From the NCBI RefSeq assembly GCF_029227915.1, contig NC_079884.1:9982001-10046000 (forward strand): 64,000 bases of DNA, in the 5' to 3' direction. The notes beneath the pieces were generated by a model. It did not search any database, was not told where the DNA came from, and saw only the letters and a program-made list of their open reading frames with translations. A program made the translations under genes and the position numbers. Source of the DNA: Hydractinia symbiolongicarpus. Lineage: Eukaryota > Cnidaria > Hydrozoa > Anthoathecata > Hydractiniidae. Positions 23,348 through 33,690 of this stretch are shown here, in pieces (position 1 is the first letter of the stretch; each line of letters opens with the position of its first letter).

Positions 23348-24910
23348 ATGTCGTACCTGATACAGGAAAACCAAAAAGTTTCACTAATCAACGTAAAAGA
23401 GTTTAAATCTTTTGATGCGGAAAAAAATGAAACAGGAGAGAACAGAAATAATAATGTACAAGAAGACAAAAAAGATGGACATTCAGACAATAACATTGCA
23501 AATTCCGGGAGCACAAATTCAATATGTCCTTATGCTCATTCAATTCCAACTGGACAATCACCGCTGCTTGGTTCTAAGGGAGTAAACCTGATTCCTACTA
23601 CATTAGTTAAAAACATTCCCAGAGAAAAACGATTCTCGGCGTGGAATATCATGAGGATGAATCGACGAGGCCATCAATTTTTTCTCAACAAAATGCGAAA
23701 ACACAACAGTAGTGTGTACAAAGTAAAATGTGAGGAAGAAAGAATAATGATTTGTGATCACGTTGGCTTGCAAGTGTTGTATGATCCTGACAAGGTTGAC
23801 AAAATGCTAGGATTTGGGACAATGGACTATAACCCTGTGATATTACGAAACTACGTACCAGCAATGTTTTCGAATGATGAAGAACACAGATATAAGAAAA
23901 ACGTAGCTTTGCAAGTTGTGAAGCATGTTACCAGTACTCACTCGCTCGAGGACTTGAACAAGATCATAGCAGAGCAATTTAGATCGCTGAAACCAATTGA
24001 GAATTTGAATAAAAAGTCTGCCATGACTCTTGATTTTGAAGAAGTTATTCAAAAGGCTGTTGCAAGCGTGATAACCAAAATTTTATTAGGTGAAAATATT
24101 GATGATCTGAAACTTTTGGAAAATTGGTTGGAAAAAACAATGGAATTTCGATATGGATTTGATTTGACAGATGAAGATGAAATAAGCGTTGCCGACAAAT
24201 TGTTTCAAAAACTTGAAGCGACGCCCACTATTAAGAATTTGGGAGAAATTGTGAAATCGGACAGCTTAAGTGATAAAGAGATTGTCAAAGAAATTATATG
24301 GATGACTGTTTTTAATGCATTTGGTGGCTGCCAAAATGTGATCCTATCTGCATTAGCAACCATAGCCAGGCTACATGAACGCGATAGAACGTTGCTCGAG
24401 GCTGAAGCGAATTTATATTTAACTAAAACAGACGACCCTGTAACTTTAGAGAGTCTAACTTATATCAATGCATTCATTCTTGAAATCTTAAGACTTTTCC
24501 CACCTGCAGTAACTCAGTTTGGGAGAGCAGAAAAAGATTTTCTATTAGAATCAACATCCGGTACTTTTAAAGTCAACAAAAACGAACTCCTCTGCGGTTA
24601 TGTATATGCAGTGCAACGTGATGCGAACTTGTTTGAAAAACCCGATGAATTTTCCATCCATCGACCCCGGGAGCAAGTAGAACAGTATATTTATACATTC
24701 GGAGGTCATATTTCGAATACTCCGTCAACTGAGAACGGAGATTGTCCAGGAAAATACTTAGCTTTAAAAATTGTAAAGTTATTCACCATTCATTTGCTGA
24801 AATGCACAATTATACCGTTCAAATATCCAGCATACACCGGACGAAATTATACACGAGGTATTGGTACAGACGATCCAATTAAAATCCGAACATTTATGTA
24901 CAACCAATGA
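23348..24910 (+). CDS. CYP74-clan cytochrome P450 (allene oxide / epoxyalcohol synthase-like), single exon
   Basis: From the first ATG, 520 residues without an intron. The family acts on fatty-acid hydroperoxides without O2 or a reductase partner, giving allene oxides, epoxyalcohols or aldehydes. Landmarks: no N-terminal membrane anchor; central I-helix FNAFGG (322-327) with Asn and Gly-Gly instead of the oxygen-binding Thr; ExxR as EILR (379-382) running into LFPPAV; heme-ligand Cys466 in NGDCPGK, preceded by FGG (451-453) with an insertion as in CYP74 enzymes. The N-terminal ~90 residues are polar and Asn/Glu-rich. Length is normal. The open frame continues 16 codons upstream but has no earlier ATG. 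Which product it makes cannot be told from sequence alone. Confident as CYP74 clan, unsure of the enzyme activity. Confidence 0.92.
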   Translation: MSYLIQENQKVSLINVKEFKSFDAEKNETGENRNNNVQEDKKDGHSDNNIANSGSTNSICPYAHSIPTGQSPLLGSKGVNLIPTTLVKNIPREKRFSAWNIMRMNRRGHQFFLNKMRKHNSSVYKVKCEEERIMICDHVGLQVLYDPDKVDKMLGFGTMDYNPVILRNYVPAMFSNDEEHRYKKNVALQVVKHVTSTHSLEDLNKIIAEQFRSLKPIENLNKKSAMTLDFEEVIQKAVASVITKILLGENIDDLKLLENWLEKTMEFRYGFDLTDEDEISVADKLFQKLEATPTIKNLGEIVKSDSLSDKEIVKEIIWMTVFNAFGGCQNVILSALATIARLHERDRTLLEAEANLYLTKTDDPVTLESLTYINAFILEILRLFPPAVTQFGRAEKDFLLESTSGTFKVNKNELLCGYVYAVQRDANLFEKPDEFSIHRPREQVEQYIYTFGGHISNTPSTENGDCPGKYLALKIVKLFTIHLLKCTIIPFKYPAYTGRNYTRGIGTDDPIKIRTFMYNQ

Positions 24911-26821
24911 CGACATTTTATTGATTGGAGGACTGTTACACAAATTGTAAGAAAAGGGATATTTTTAAGAACTAATTTTTTAAATTAAAAAAACGTTACC
25001 AACTTTTTCCTAGCTAAAATTTTTTTCTGACTAACTTTATTTCACAGACCTTTACCACCGACCTGTTCTTTCTTAAAATGCCCGAAGTTTCTTTCTGTTT
25101 AATCTAAACTACATCAACTAATGAACTTTAATGATGACACAAAAGAGAACAAAGAAGAACATACAAAGCAATATTTTCTTTCTAAACAGTTTGATTTGTT
25201 ACCCATTGGTGACTGAAAATTTTCCCAACTATTAATTCTCCCCAAATAACCTAAAGCCCGGGTTTTTTTCCCCGATAAGGTATTAAGGTCTTATTTGCGA
25301 TTTGATGCAAATACCACGATTCCGTAGAATCAATGTAGCGAATATGCACCAAAGTCGCAAAAAAGAATGTTAAATTCCGCAAAATTTTCTTTCAGAAACA
25401 ATTTCAAACAACTTTTATGTATTCTATCCTCGATTTTTTCATTTCCCTCCCATAATTGGCTGTCGTTCGCCTACCGTTAATGATCTTTAATTCTTGTTTA
25501 GTGAGTTTTATGACTAAAAAGAAATTTGATGAGAAAAACTGAATGACTTTTTGTATTTTGTACGTCGGCGAAAAAGCGGGTCGTGTTAACCACGCACGAA
25601 ATCTTGAAATTTTAAGTAACAAATGCGATATATTTTTACCGACTTTGCTGTGATTGGCATAGTAAAGCAAACATGGGGTCTAATTTTTATGAAAAACCAA
25701 TTCAATATTTTCGCGGCCTCGATATGCAGCCGAAGCAATGATCAGAACTATGATGAACTGCAACTGGGATTTTGGCTATTTAAGCTGTGGTTAAAAAGTG
25801 AAAGCAGCCAAATACATTTGGCTGCAATATAATATTCAAAAAATCTTTTTTCTGCTAAATGCAGTGGGGCAGCCGCACGTCTTACTGTAATATAAACTTG
25901 ACAAAAGTCTGAAGTTTATTGATTGGCTTATTCTAAAAAAAAAAAAAATCCTGAGTGATTGATTTAGCTTGACGGATAATGACGAGCTTTTTCCTGTGTT
26001 TTTTTTTTAAACCGAAGTTGCGATAAAATTTTATTAAAAAGGATATTATGCTTTTAGGTGGACTAGTGGACATGGTTGTACTAAGCGAGGTGTCAGTGAC
26101 AATTAATTTTTATACTTCCACGGGAAATTGATGAACAAAATAAAAAAATGCTGGCTGACTGTTTTAGCCATGACCTGGTAACAACAGGTTGTAGCTGGTG
26201 TTTTTATTTCAACTTAAGTCGCGGGGAAAGTTTTTTTAAACCTTTTCTATTACTGTAAGTACTTCACTGGATTTGTCACATACCTGTGCTAAAGCTCTCC
26301 ACCTCGATATGTGACATGGCTTACCTGCAGTTAAAATCTCAGCTCTGGGTTATCCAGCGTTTTGACTCCGGGTCACTCAAATGACCATGTTACAATAACC
26401 GCTACCTGTCGGTTAGCAAATTTGTAATCGAACACGCTATTTTATTCGTACCTATAACTAGAGAAAAGACCCCCGTCGAATTAATTTCGTTTGTTCTTGT
26501 AAATAGGCGGCAAATATGCACCCAATAGATAGTATGTATCACCGTGAAATTTGTCGAAGAAACTCTGTGAAATTCAATTTATCGTCTAAACACAAACAAA
26601 ATAAAGCGGAACTTAGATTCTCTCTCTCGCACTCTGTACAAAGTAAAAATAAAACGCGACGTTAATTCAAAAAAAAATAACGAAGAAATTTTTGTTTGTT
26701 TTGTCATGAGGCGATAGGTACACTCAACTGTTATTTTTCAATCGTCGAAGAATTTGACAGAAGTTATCCGTTAGAAGGTTAAAAAAATTATTGTGGTGGA
26801 TAACAACAAAAATCCGACATA
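24911..26821. other. Intergenic; no gene seen
   Basis: Frames at 25404-25832 are short. The phrase AAATGCGATATATTTTTACC with GGCATAGTAAAGCA (25622-25672) recurs near 48975-49070, marking a dispersed repeat. From 26250 to 26420 a moderately GC-rich block resembles a worn SINE, but no boxes are convincing. Confidence 0.45.
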
Positions 26822-27271
26822 ATGTTGTTCGCTTTTTTACTGTGTGGAGTCATGTTGAATTTAAAAACGTTTAAAACAGAGTTGGTGTATGAAGAAGAAA
26901 AAAAACTACAGGATGTAGAAAAAGAAATATTAAGACGTGTTCAAAATCCTGAACTGATAGAAATGTTGCATAGGGATGACACCGAAGTTGAAGATCGCTT
27001 CCATCAGAATACATTTCATGATATGAAAAGTAAACCACGTGGAGGAGATCAACCACTTTACAACAATCGCATAAGAAACATTCCACCGTATAAAATGCCA
27101 TTTACAAGAGGTGGTGATGCATTGTTTGAGCGCGAAAACGAACGCAAAAAAGATATAGATAAAATTTTCTACACAAGCAGAAAAGATGAAGCAGCTCCAG
27201 TGAACAAAATTGGAGTTAAAATTAAACGAGTTTTACGTTTATTAAGAAGACTTGAAGGGAGGAAGAAATGA
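26822..27271 (+). CDS. Small secreted protein with basic C-terminal tail, unknown
   Basis: 149 residues, single exon. The start MLFAFLLCGVMLNL looks like a signal peptide. Then comes an acidic, helical stretch (YEEEKKLQDVEKEILRRVQ), a middle with two similar pieces (KPRGGDQPLY and FTRGGDALF), and a strongly basic amphipathic end (GVKIKRVLRLLRRLEGRKK). An acidic pro-region followed by a cationic tail is the layout of some secreted antimicrobial or peptide precursors, but there are no clear dibasic-amidation units (GR/GK). I do not recognise the family. Codon use looks coding, with a favourable AT-rich 5' flank and AATAAATTT about 100 bp past the stop. Function unassigned. Confidence 0.6.
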   Translation: MLFAFLLCGVMLNLKTFKTELVYEEEKKLQDVEKEILRRVQNPELIEMLHRDDTEVEDRFHQNTFHDMKSKPRGGDQPLYNNRIRNIPPYKMPFTRGGDALFERENERKKDIDKIFYTSRKDEAAPVNKIGVKIKRVLRLLRRLEGRKK

Positions 27272-28170
27272 AGGACTTGCTTTGTACATACAAGATATAT
27301 TCTGATTATTTGTTAGCTTATTTTTCTATTTAAAGTTATGTTATATAAATAATTGTAGTACTAAATAGTGTAATAAATTTGGTTCTAGCATGAATGTTCC
27401 TTGCAGTTCGAACTAAATGTATCCAAATATAAAAAAGAAGTCGAAAATAAGTTCAATCAAGTAGAAACCCAACATAATAATAGAATTAACCTTGAAAATT
27501 TTTTACCGTGGATATATTTATTGCGAGTCCAAACTTTAGTGTATGTTAAGGAACAATTCGTGGATTATTGTTTTAAGAAGGCATATATTAGCAATATATC
27601 TGGGAAAAATTAAATTATAAAAACAGAGTGAAAACTCCGAATTGATCCAATCCGAAAATTGGTTTTAACATGTCACGCGTGTTAACAACCAGGATTTGCA
27701 AAAATTAAAAACTAAAATAATAATCCCTTGACTAATCAGAATTAAAAAGGTGTACGGTTAAAATATCTTATATCAATTCTTCTCTACTTATTATTAAAAA
27801 AAACCTCCATTTACTTCGTATTTTTTTATTATAAAAGTATAACCTTTTTTCTTTATTTACTTTCTTCGTGAAACATGACCTTCTGCTTACCACCTTGGCG
27901 GGAATAACTCTGCATTAAAAGTGAGGCTGGATAAATATGTTTACCGTAGACGTAGAGCAATTCAGAAACAAATCATAACAAACTGATTGTGTGGAGATAT
28001 TATTTCGGTTTGTCTGTTCAGTATTCATATTACTGTGGAAAGTTTATCATTTCTTGAACATGATAGTTTAGTAGTCGACGTTTCGGGAGATCCTTCTCCC
28101 ACCATCGGGAAAAGTAAAATGATGTTGAGCATGTATTTATATAATTGCAGAGGACCGAAATTCATAAAAA
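27272..28170. other. Intergenic; no gene confirmed
   Basis: A 70-codon frame at 27401-27613 follows a CCTTGCAG acceptor-like site and reads FELNVSKYKKEVENKFNQVE. It could be an alternative 3' exon of the preceding gene, but no matching donor was found. The remainder is AT-rich. Confidence 0.35.
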
Positions 28171-28278
28171 TTAACCAATCAGAAACGAGCTGATAGTTAC
28201 AGTTAATTACCGTAATTAACATTTTCGGATCTTGATGTAGGTAACTGTAATTATCAGCTCGTTTCTCATTTTTGGTTA
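28171..28278. repeat. Foldback element, ~38-bp inverted arms
   Basis: The left arm (28171-28210) and right arm (28241-28278) share AGAAACGAGCTGATA and its complement TATCAGCTCGTTTCT, and TTACAGTTA against TAACTGTAA. They flank a 30-bp loop. MITE-like, no coding capacity. Confidence 0.8.
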
Positions 28279-28967
28279 TTAAAGAAGTCCGTCCCGTCCC
28301 TAGTTCGTTTACGCCATAACTCATCAATTAATTTATCAAAATCCATATCATACAAACTACATAACATGTTTTCATACTGTGTAGCTAGCAAATGATAAAC
28401 TAGAAGCATCTCCAGATAATGACATTAGAATTTAATCACCAGATTGTGACTCTTGTGTTCATTCATAAACAGAGCTTCTAAAATAAATAATTGCCGTGGA
28501 GAATTAGTTTTTAAAATTATTTTAACTGCATGCATTGACAAAATACAGTTGCAGCCATTTACATGTGAACCAACCAAGCTCAAAATAGTCTGATTCACAC
28601 CGATTCACACTTGATCACACTTACGGTGATCAAATGTCGACTTGATTGACCGACATAGTGCGAGTTACATCGCAGACAACAAATTTCGTAGACCACTTTA
28701 TAAGCTTTGATGAAACAGCCGTATACAAATGTGCATGTATATAAAGCTATCAAAGAACGTACACAATTATTGTACTATGGAAAATAACAAAAAAAATTTC
28801 ATTTTACTTGATAAAATCAACTTTGTAGAATTACTTAATTCTATAACGTAATAATGCTCACCAACGATGGATACTTTCGATGATTGGTCAAGTGAACGAT
28901 GGAAAGTCTCGTAAAAGACGATGCTAGCTTGTTCGCAAGATCTATGATTATTTACGATTATATAAAG

Positions 28968-29258
28968 ATGAACCATATTAACGACGTGCTACACAAAATC
29001 AACAGCCATGATCCGTAATTGAAGTTCACCCTTGAAGAAGAAAGTAATGGAGAACTGCCATTTTCAGATATTCTTGATTTGCCACAAACAAGATGGACAC
29101 TGGGTTTGGTAATGAGATTCTATGCTTTGGAACCTCATAGATATATACGTACAGTGGTTTCGGGAATGTTGCATTTTATTATCAGAACTTGTAGCACATT
29201 TATCCATTTGCTTATTTATCCACGAGAGTTTAGAAAAAGCGAAGAAAATATTACATAG
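28968..29258 (+). pseudogene. Possible Penelope-like reverse transcriptase remnant
   Basis: Reads MNHINDVLHKINSHDP, a stop, then LKFTLEEESNGELPFSDIL. The pattern FT.E.E.NG.LPF.D.L is a landmark near the end of Penelope-like RT domains. Downstream residues drift, and the frame ends near 29258. The in-frame stop and lack of an endonuclease make it dead. The call rests on one motif. Confidence 0.45.
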
Positions 29259-29616
29259 AGAATAAATGTTAATATCATTCTTTGGAGATACTTCTAGTTT
29301 ATCATATATTTTATTCATTGTTAAATATCACACCAGCATGAAAGTATGTTAAAGAAATTAGTTTACTTTATTTGACATTTTGAACCTGATGACGACATGA
29401 CAAATGCCAAATACATTGTTGAAATGAATTAATTAATTGTTGATCATTCGTTTAGAGTTTTTACCTTGATGTTTTTGAGTTAATTCATTCTCATCCATTT
29501 TTTTGTTTTTTTAAAAAAAACTTTCCCTTTTGACAACGTTTTGCGTTTACTATCACTAAATAATGGTGGATCCGCATATAATAGGTTTTATATTTAAATG
29601 ATACAACTAATAACCC

Positions 29617-31528
29617 ATTACGGAGTTTCATACCGCGCAGGTCTGGGCGCTAGCGAAGCGCTTTGTAGGGACAAATTTTTGGCTTGCTTTCATTTTTCTG
29701 GATAGCCCAAATAATTTTCATGGTCAGTTTTTCACAACTATTCTGTTAGTGCTGCGAAAAGAGGCAGAAATGCAAAATCCTGTCTGATGTTTCTTCAACT
29801 AATTTTTTACTTTAACTGACGTTTTGCTTTTTAATAACACGTTTAAATGGTGTTGCTAACCCTCTTTGTGGTATATTGACATAGGTAAGATATTGGAATC
29901 GAAAAAAACTTAAATTACTGACTTTTATAGAGAGGCAAGAGAAGACATATTTTTGATGTTTGTTTTAGGGGTTAGCTTCCTAAAGTTGCAAGCTACATAT
30001 ACCATACATTTTGTGTTGTGAGGAATAACGTAATGGTTAAAAAGAAACACTATTCTATCATTATCAGTGTACTTTGGCAAGAAGAAATAAAAATTACAGC
30101 TAGCTATAGAAAGACTTAAAGGAAGTTTTTTTACAGTAAGCTATAGCTAGCTAGCTATATATGGATCTGCAAGTTTGACATGGATTAACGTGGAAGAGCA
30201 TTTAATAAAGGATTTATTTGCAAGGTATAGCTAACTAGTTATATAAAAAAGAGCAATGATGAAATCGACTGAAAATAAAATACACACTTCAATGATATAA
30301 TGACTGGCTTTGACTTTTCGTTAGAAATTATTGTATATAAATATTACATAACTAGCTAGGAAGGGATATATATAATAGCATGTTACACTGTATTACTGTG
30401 TTCTTAATTTTGGTAAAATGCAAGAATAAATTTAGGCAAGGTCCACTTTTACAATTTTGTGATAGCTATAGTAATTTTGGTACATTGACATAAGAAAAAT
30501 TGGCAACCGAAAATATTTGACGAAAACAGTTAAAGTCACTAAATTTGTTTAAAAAGTTATTTTCCATTAAATTTGTTTATTTTAACCTTAGTATGTTATT
30601 TTACTTTATATTTCGCAGCAGCCAAAACTTTGTACTTTATAGATTAAAATTATTTCTATGCAAAATTGAGGCGAAGCAATTTTTAAGGCTAAGTTGGTGT
30701 TTGAACTGCACTGTTAAGTTAAGTGATATTACAAATGAGTTTTTATGATCCTATTTTTAGCATCTGGGCACTTGACCACCTATATATCTGATTACTGTAT
30801 GAATAAGGCTACGATATATATGAGTGACCCAGTGTGACCCCTAGCTAACAAAAACTACAATGAGACAGATACAGCCAGCTTTTTGACAATTTTTAATTTG
30901 ATTTATAAAAAATGTAGGTAGCTCCGCCCTGGTTAGTTAAATAAAGTTTCTAGCAAACACAAAATAATAAATTTTGGAATTGTTTTTAGCTAGCTAGGTA
31001 TCTGTTTAATGAGCATGAAACTATTAGTTTAGAAGAAAACCCATTGTTTTCTTTACTGTGTTTAATGAGCTACATTATTTTGGCTGAACTAGTAGCTATA
31101 TAAATCTTGAATGACATGCTAGCAATCCCTCTTTGATCAGCACTGTGATATTTTAAAGACAATATTATAACTTGTGGTGTAACTAACTACCAAAATAAGG
31201 TTTCTTTCTCTTTTGACTGCCAACTTTTCATGATGAGTGTACCCCACAACTTGAAGCTTGAAGCAATTAAATTATTAACCAAGTTTAGGTCTTGAACCTT
31301 CATAATATACAATTTTATGTCAATACTGAGTATCCTGCCTTTAAATAATTGTAAAATCAATATATCGCACCAGTTTAAAAAGTAAAAATACAAAGGAAAA
31401 AGTGAATAATTCTCTTCGTACTGCATGTTTTTCTTAGCAAATGCCTTACACTCTGCGGGGGATATAAAAATTTGTCCCTACAAGCGATTCGCTAGTGCCC
31501 AGACTTGCGCGGTATGAAACTCCGTAAT
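29617..31528. mobile_element. 1.9-kb DNA transposon with ~63-bp terminal inverted repeats
   Basis: The left end (29617-29680) starts ATTACGGAGTTTCATACCGC, and the right end (31466-31528) is its reverse complement with about five differences. Inside there is no long frame, but there are many AGCTAGCT-type words (for example near 30100-30240 and 30985-31000). No clear target-site duplication is seen. Non-autonomous; superfamily unassigned. Confidence 0.88.
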
Positions 31529-33507
31529 TTAAAAGTTTAATGTGATTACCACCTCCCCTCCTCTCCACCCACCCCATCCTTGTACAGGATATGTAATACC
31601 CCAAAATGCCAATGTTATCCAGATTGGTAAAAGATGGATTTGATTTACAGTTTCGTTAGCCGAACAGCTTTGACATTGTTTTTTTTCATAAGGACTAATT
31701 TTTGTTGTGCTAGAGAATGCATAAATTATTTTTAATGTGCACGAAATATCTAATTTCAATCACGGCTGGTTTTTTCAAATTAAAAAAAAAATCCATATTT
31801 TTCGTGTTTTTTCGAAAAAAAAAACCATATTTCTCACTGGAATAAATGGTTTTAATAAAAGCAAAAACTGATCTTGAGAAACATATCGCCAACATCTGCT
31901 CATATCAATAAATAGCCAATTACATGATCCCATATCATTTGAAAAAACACAGAAGGGATTCGTACCAACTGCTTTAAATTCTATTTAATTCACATTTTGT
32001 TCAGAAAACTAATTCATTAAGATAAAAAAACCATCAAATAAAAAAATGAAAGAAATGAAAGAAACCTGAATACTCTTTTCATTTTTATGTCACAGTCAAA
32101 ATTTCAATACACTAAGGATAAGTTTAAGATTACAATGAAATAATAAGCAAACTAAGAATGAATAGGAAAATAAAAATGATAAGGAAGAAAGTAATAAGAA
32201 GAATTTTATAATGAAAAAGGTGCACTGTTTTCGGTATGTTTTCTTGTTTATAAAATGTTACAACACGCTCCAAACTTTGACATTTGATTGATTTTTGTTA
32301 TAATCGTTACTATTATGTTTTTTATATTAAAATAGTTTTTTTTTATTCCAGTCTCAAAATCTTTTGGCAATCCATTAAAATTTCTCCTGGAAAATTTTTA
32401 AATATAAAGATTCCTTGTGCTTTCAAAACAAAAGATTTAATCGCAACGAAAATCTCTGTACCTCCCTTTTTATATTCCAACACAATTCTGTTGCAACATA
32501 ATAAGGTGACCCCGACATCTCTAATGCAGTGTGAAACAAAATAAAATTTGGATATTATAATTCTTCTACGATGGGTCACGGCTGTTCGTTTCACAGTCAA
32601 AATCATTTTGAAATTTTTAAAAGGGCTGCAAGCGCTACAATGCATAATTTATGACCAATAAATATGCCTAAATCACCGCCATTTTAAGTCTGCGCACGCA
32701 TGTCTGTTTCCAGTAGAAATTGCACAGCGTTAAGTATGTTCTGCTTTGTGATGGACGTTTGCTTTTTTGTGTTGACCATACTCGTGTGAAAAAGCAAAAA
32801 AACGTCATCGTTTTATGAACTGCTTAAAAATACTGTTTCATTATATTGATTTCAAGATGATAGTGTCTGTCGTTCGATCTTTCGAAACAATATTACAAAG
32901 TAGATCTAGGAATAGCTGCTTTAAGGAAACATAAGGAAAACATGAGGTTTTTTGTCAAGAGATAATATCAACGGCGAAACTCTTTCCAAGTTAAAACTTT
33001 TTTTTTGACAATATAAATAACGCAAATATTGCTCTGATACTGGAAATTTTATCAGTTAGATTCCAAAGAACATCTGGTTTAGTGACACCGTGAGAACGAG
33101 GCTGGTTTAATGCAGTTATAAAAATAGGAGCGCGCAGCGAAGACTGGAGCAGAATAAGAAGCAGATAAACTTTGAGTTGGTTATTGACCTTTAATGATTA
33201 GTATGCTTTACAGACATGCTGGTGGAATTGATCAACATGTGAAGAACGAAAAAAAGGTATTTCTTGGAAACAAGAATTTATTATTCTCTGCTAGTTATTT
33301 AAACCCGTGGATAAATCCAATTAAATTTATTGTACTTCGTATGTTAATTTCATTAACAAGGCTGAAAAAAACGAAACGGAAAAGAATCCGCTCAAAAACA
33401 CTTAAATTTTATTATATATGTTACTTATCACAAAATTATTTGTTGGTAATTTTATTAAAAAGACACTTTTTAATTAACTCAATTATATACTTTGAAAATT
33501 TGACCGA
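31529..33507. other. No gene confirmed; possible TATA promoter near 33117
   Basis: GTTATAAAAATAGGAGCGCG at 33116 resembles a TATA box. About 75 bp on, an ATG at 33194 opens MISMLYRHAGGIDQHVKNEK then K before a GTATTT donor, which could be a first exon, but I found no partner exon. A 100-codon minus-strand frame (32343-32645) overlaps an 86-codon plus-strand frame; neither is recognised. Confidence 0.3.
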
Positions 33508-33690
33508 CCGGTAGCCTTGTGATAGAGCGTTCGCTTCTAATGCGGAAGGTCTTGTTTTCAAAATCCGGCTGGGGCATGCCAGAGACTAAAAGTGTAAACA
33601 TATCCTTTCTGCTTAGCGGTCAACATGAGAATAGGATGGATATCTTAGGCGGTTGTCTGGTTAAGTGATTGATGTGTTTTAACATTTTTC
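33508..33690 (+). repeat. tRNA-derived SINE, family 1 (clearest copy)
   Basis: GGTAGCCTTGTGATAGAGCG is an A-box region. GGTCTTGTTTTCAAAATCCG is a decayed B-box at the expected distance. The body has ATATCCTTTCTGCTTAGCGG. Copies at 1-230 and 19735-19893. Confidence 0.75.

Noticed and set aside
26822-27271. Hydrozoan PRG-amide neuropeptide precursor
   Set aside because: KPRGG occurs once, but it is followed by Asp, not the GR/GK needed for amidation, and there are no repeated peptide units.
32343-32645. Overlapping frames of 100 (-) and 86 (+) codons
   Set aside because: Mutual shadows in AT-rich DNA. Neither shows a family, signal peptide or splice logic.
33194-33514. 106-codon frame after a TATA-like box
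   Set aside because: The first 21 codons before a GTATTT donor might be an exon, but the rest is AT-driven Lys/Leu/Ile and no partner exon was found. Kept only as a remark.
33508-33585. Functional tRNA gene
   Set aside because: A- and B-box-like parts are present, but the cloverleaf cannot be closed and the sequence continues into a shared SINE body.
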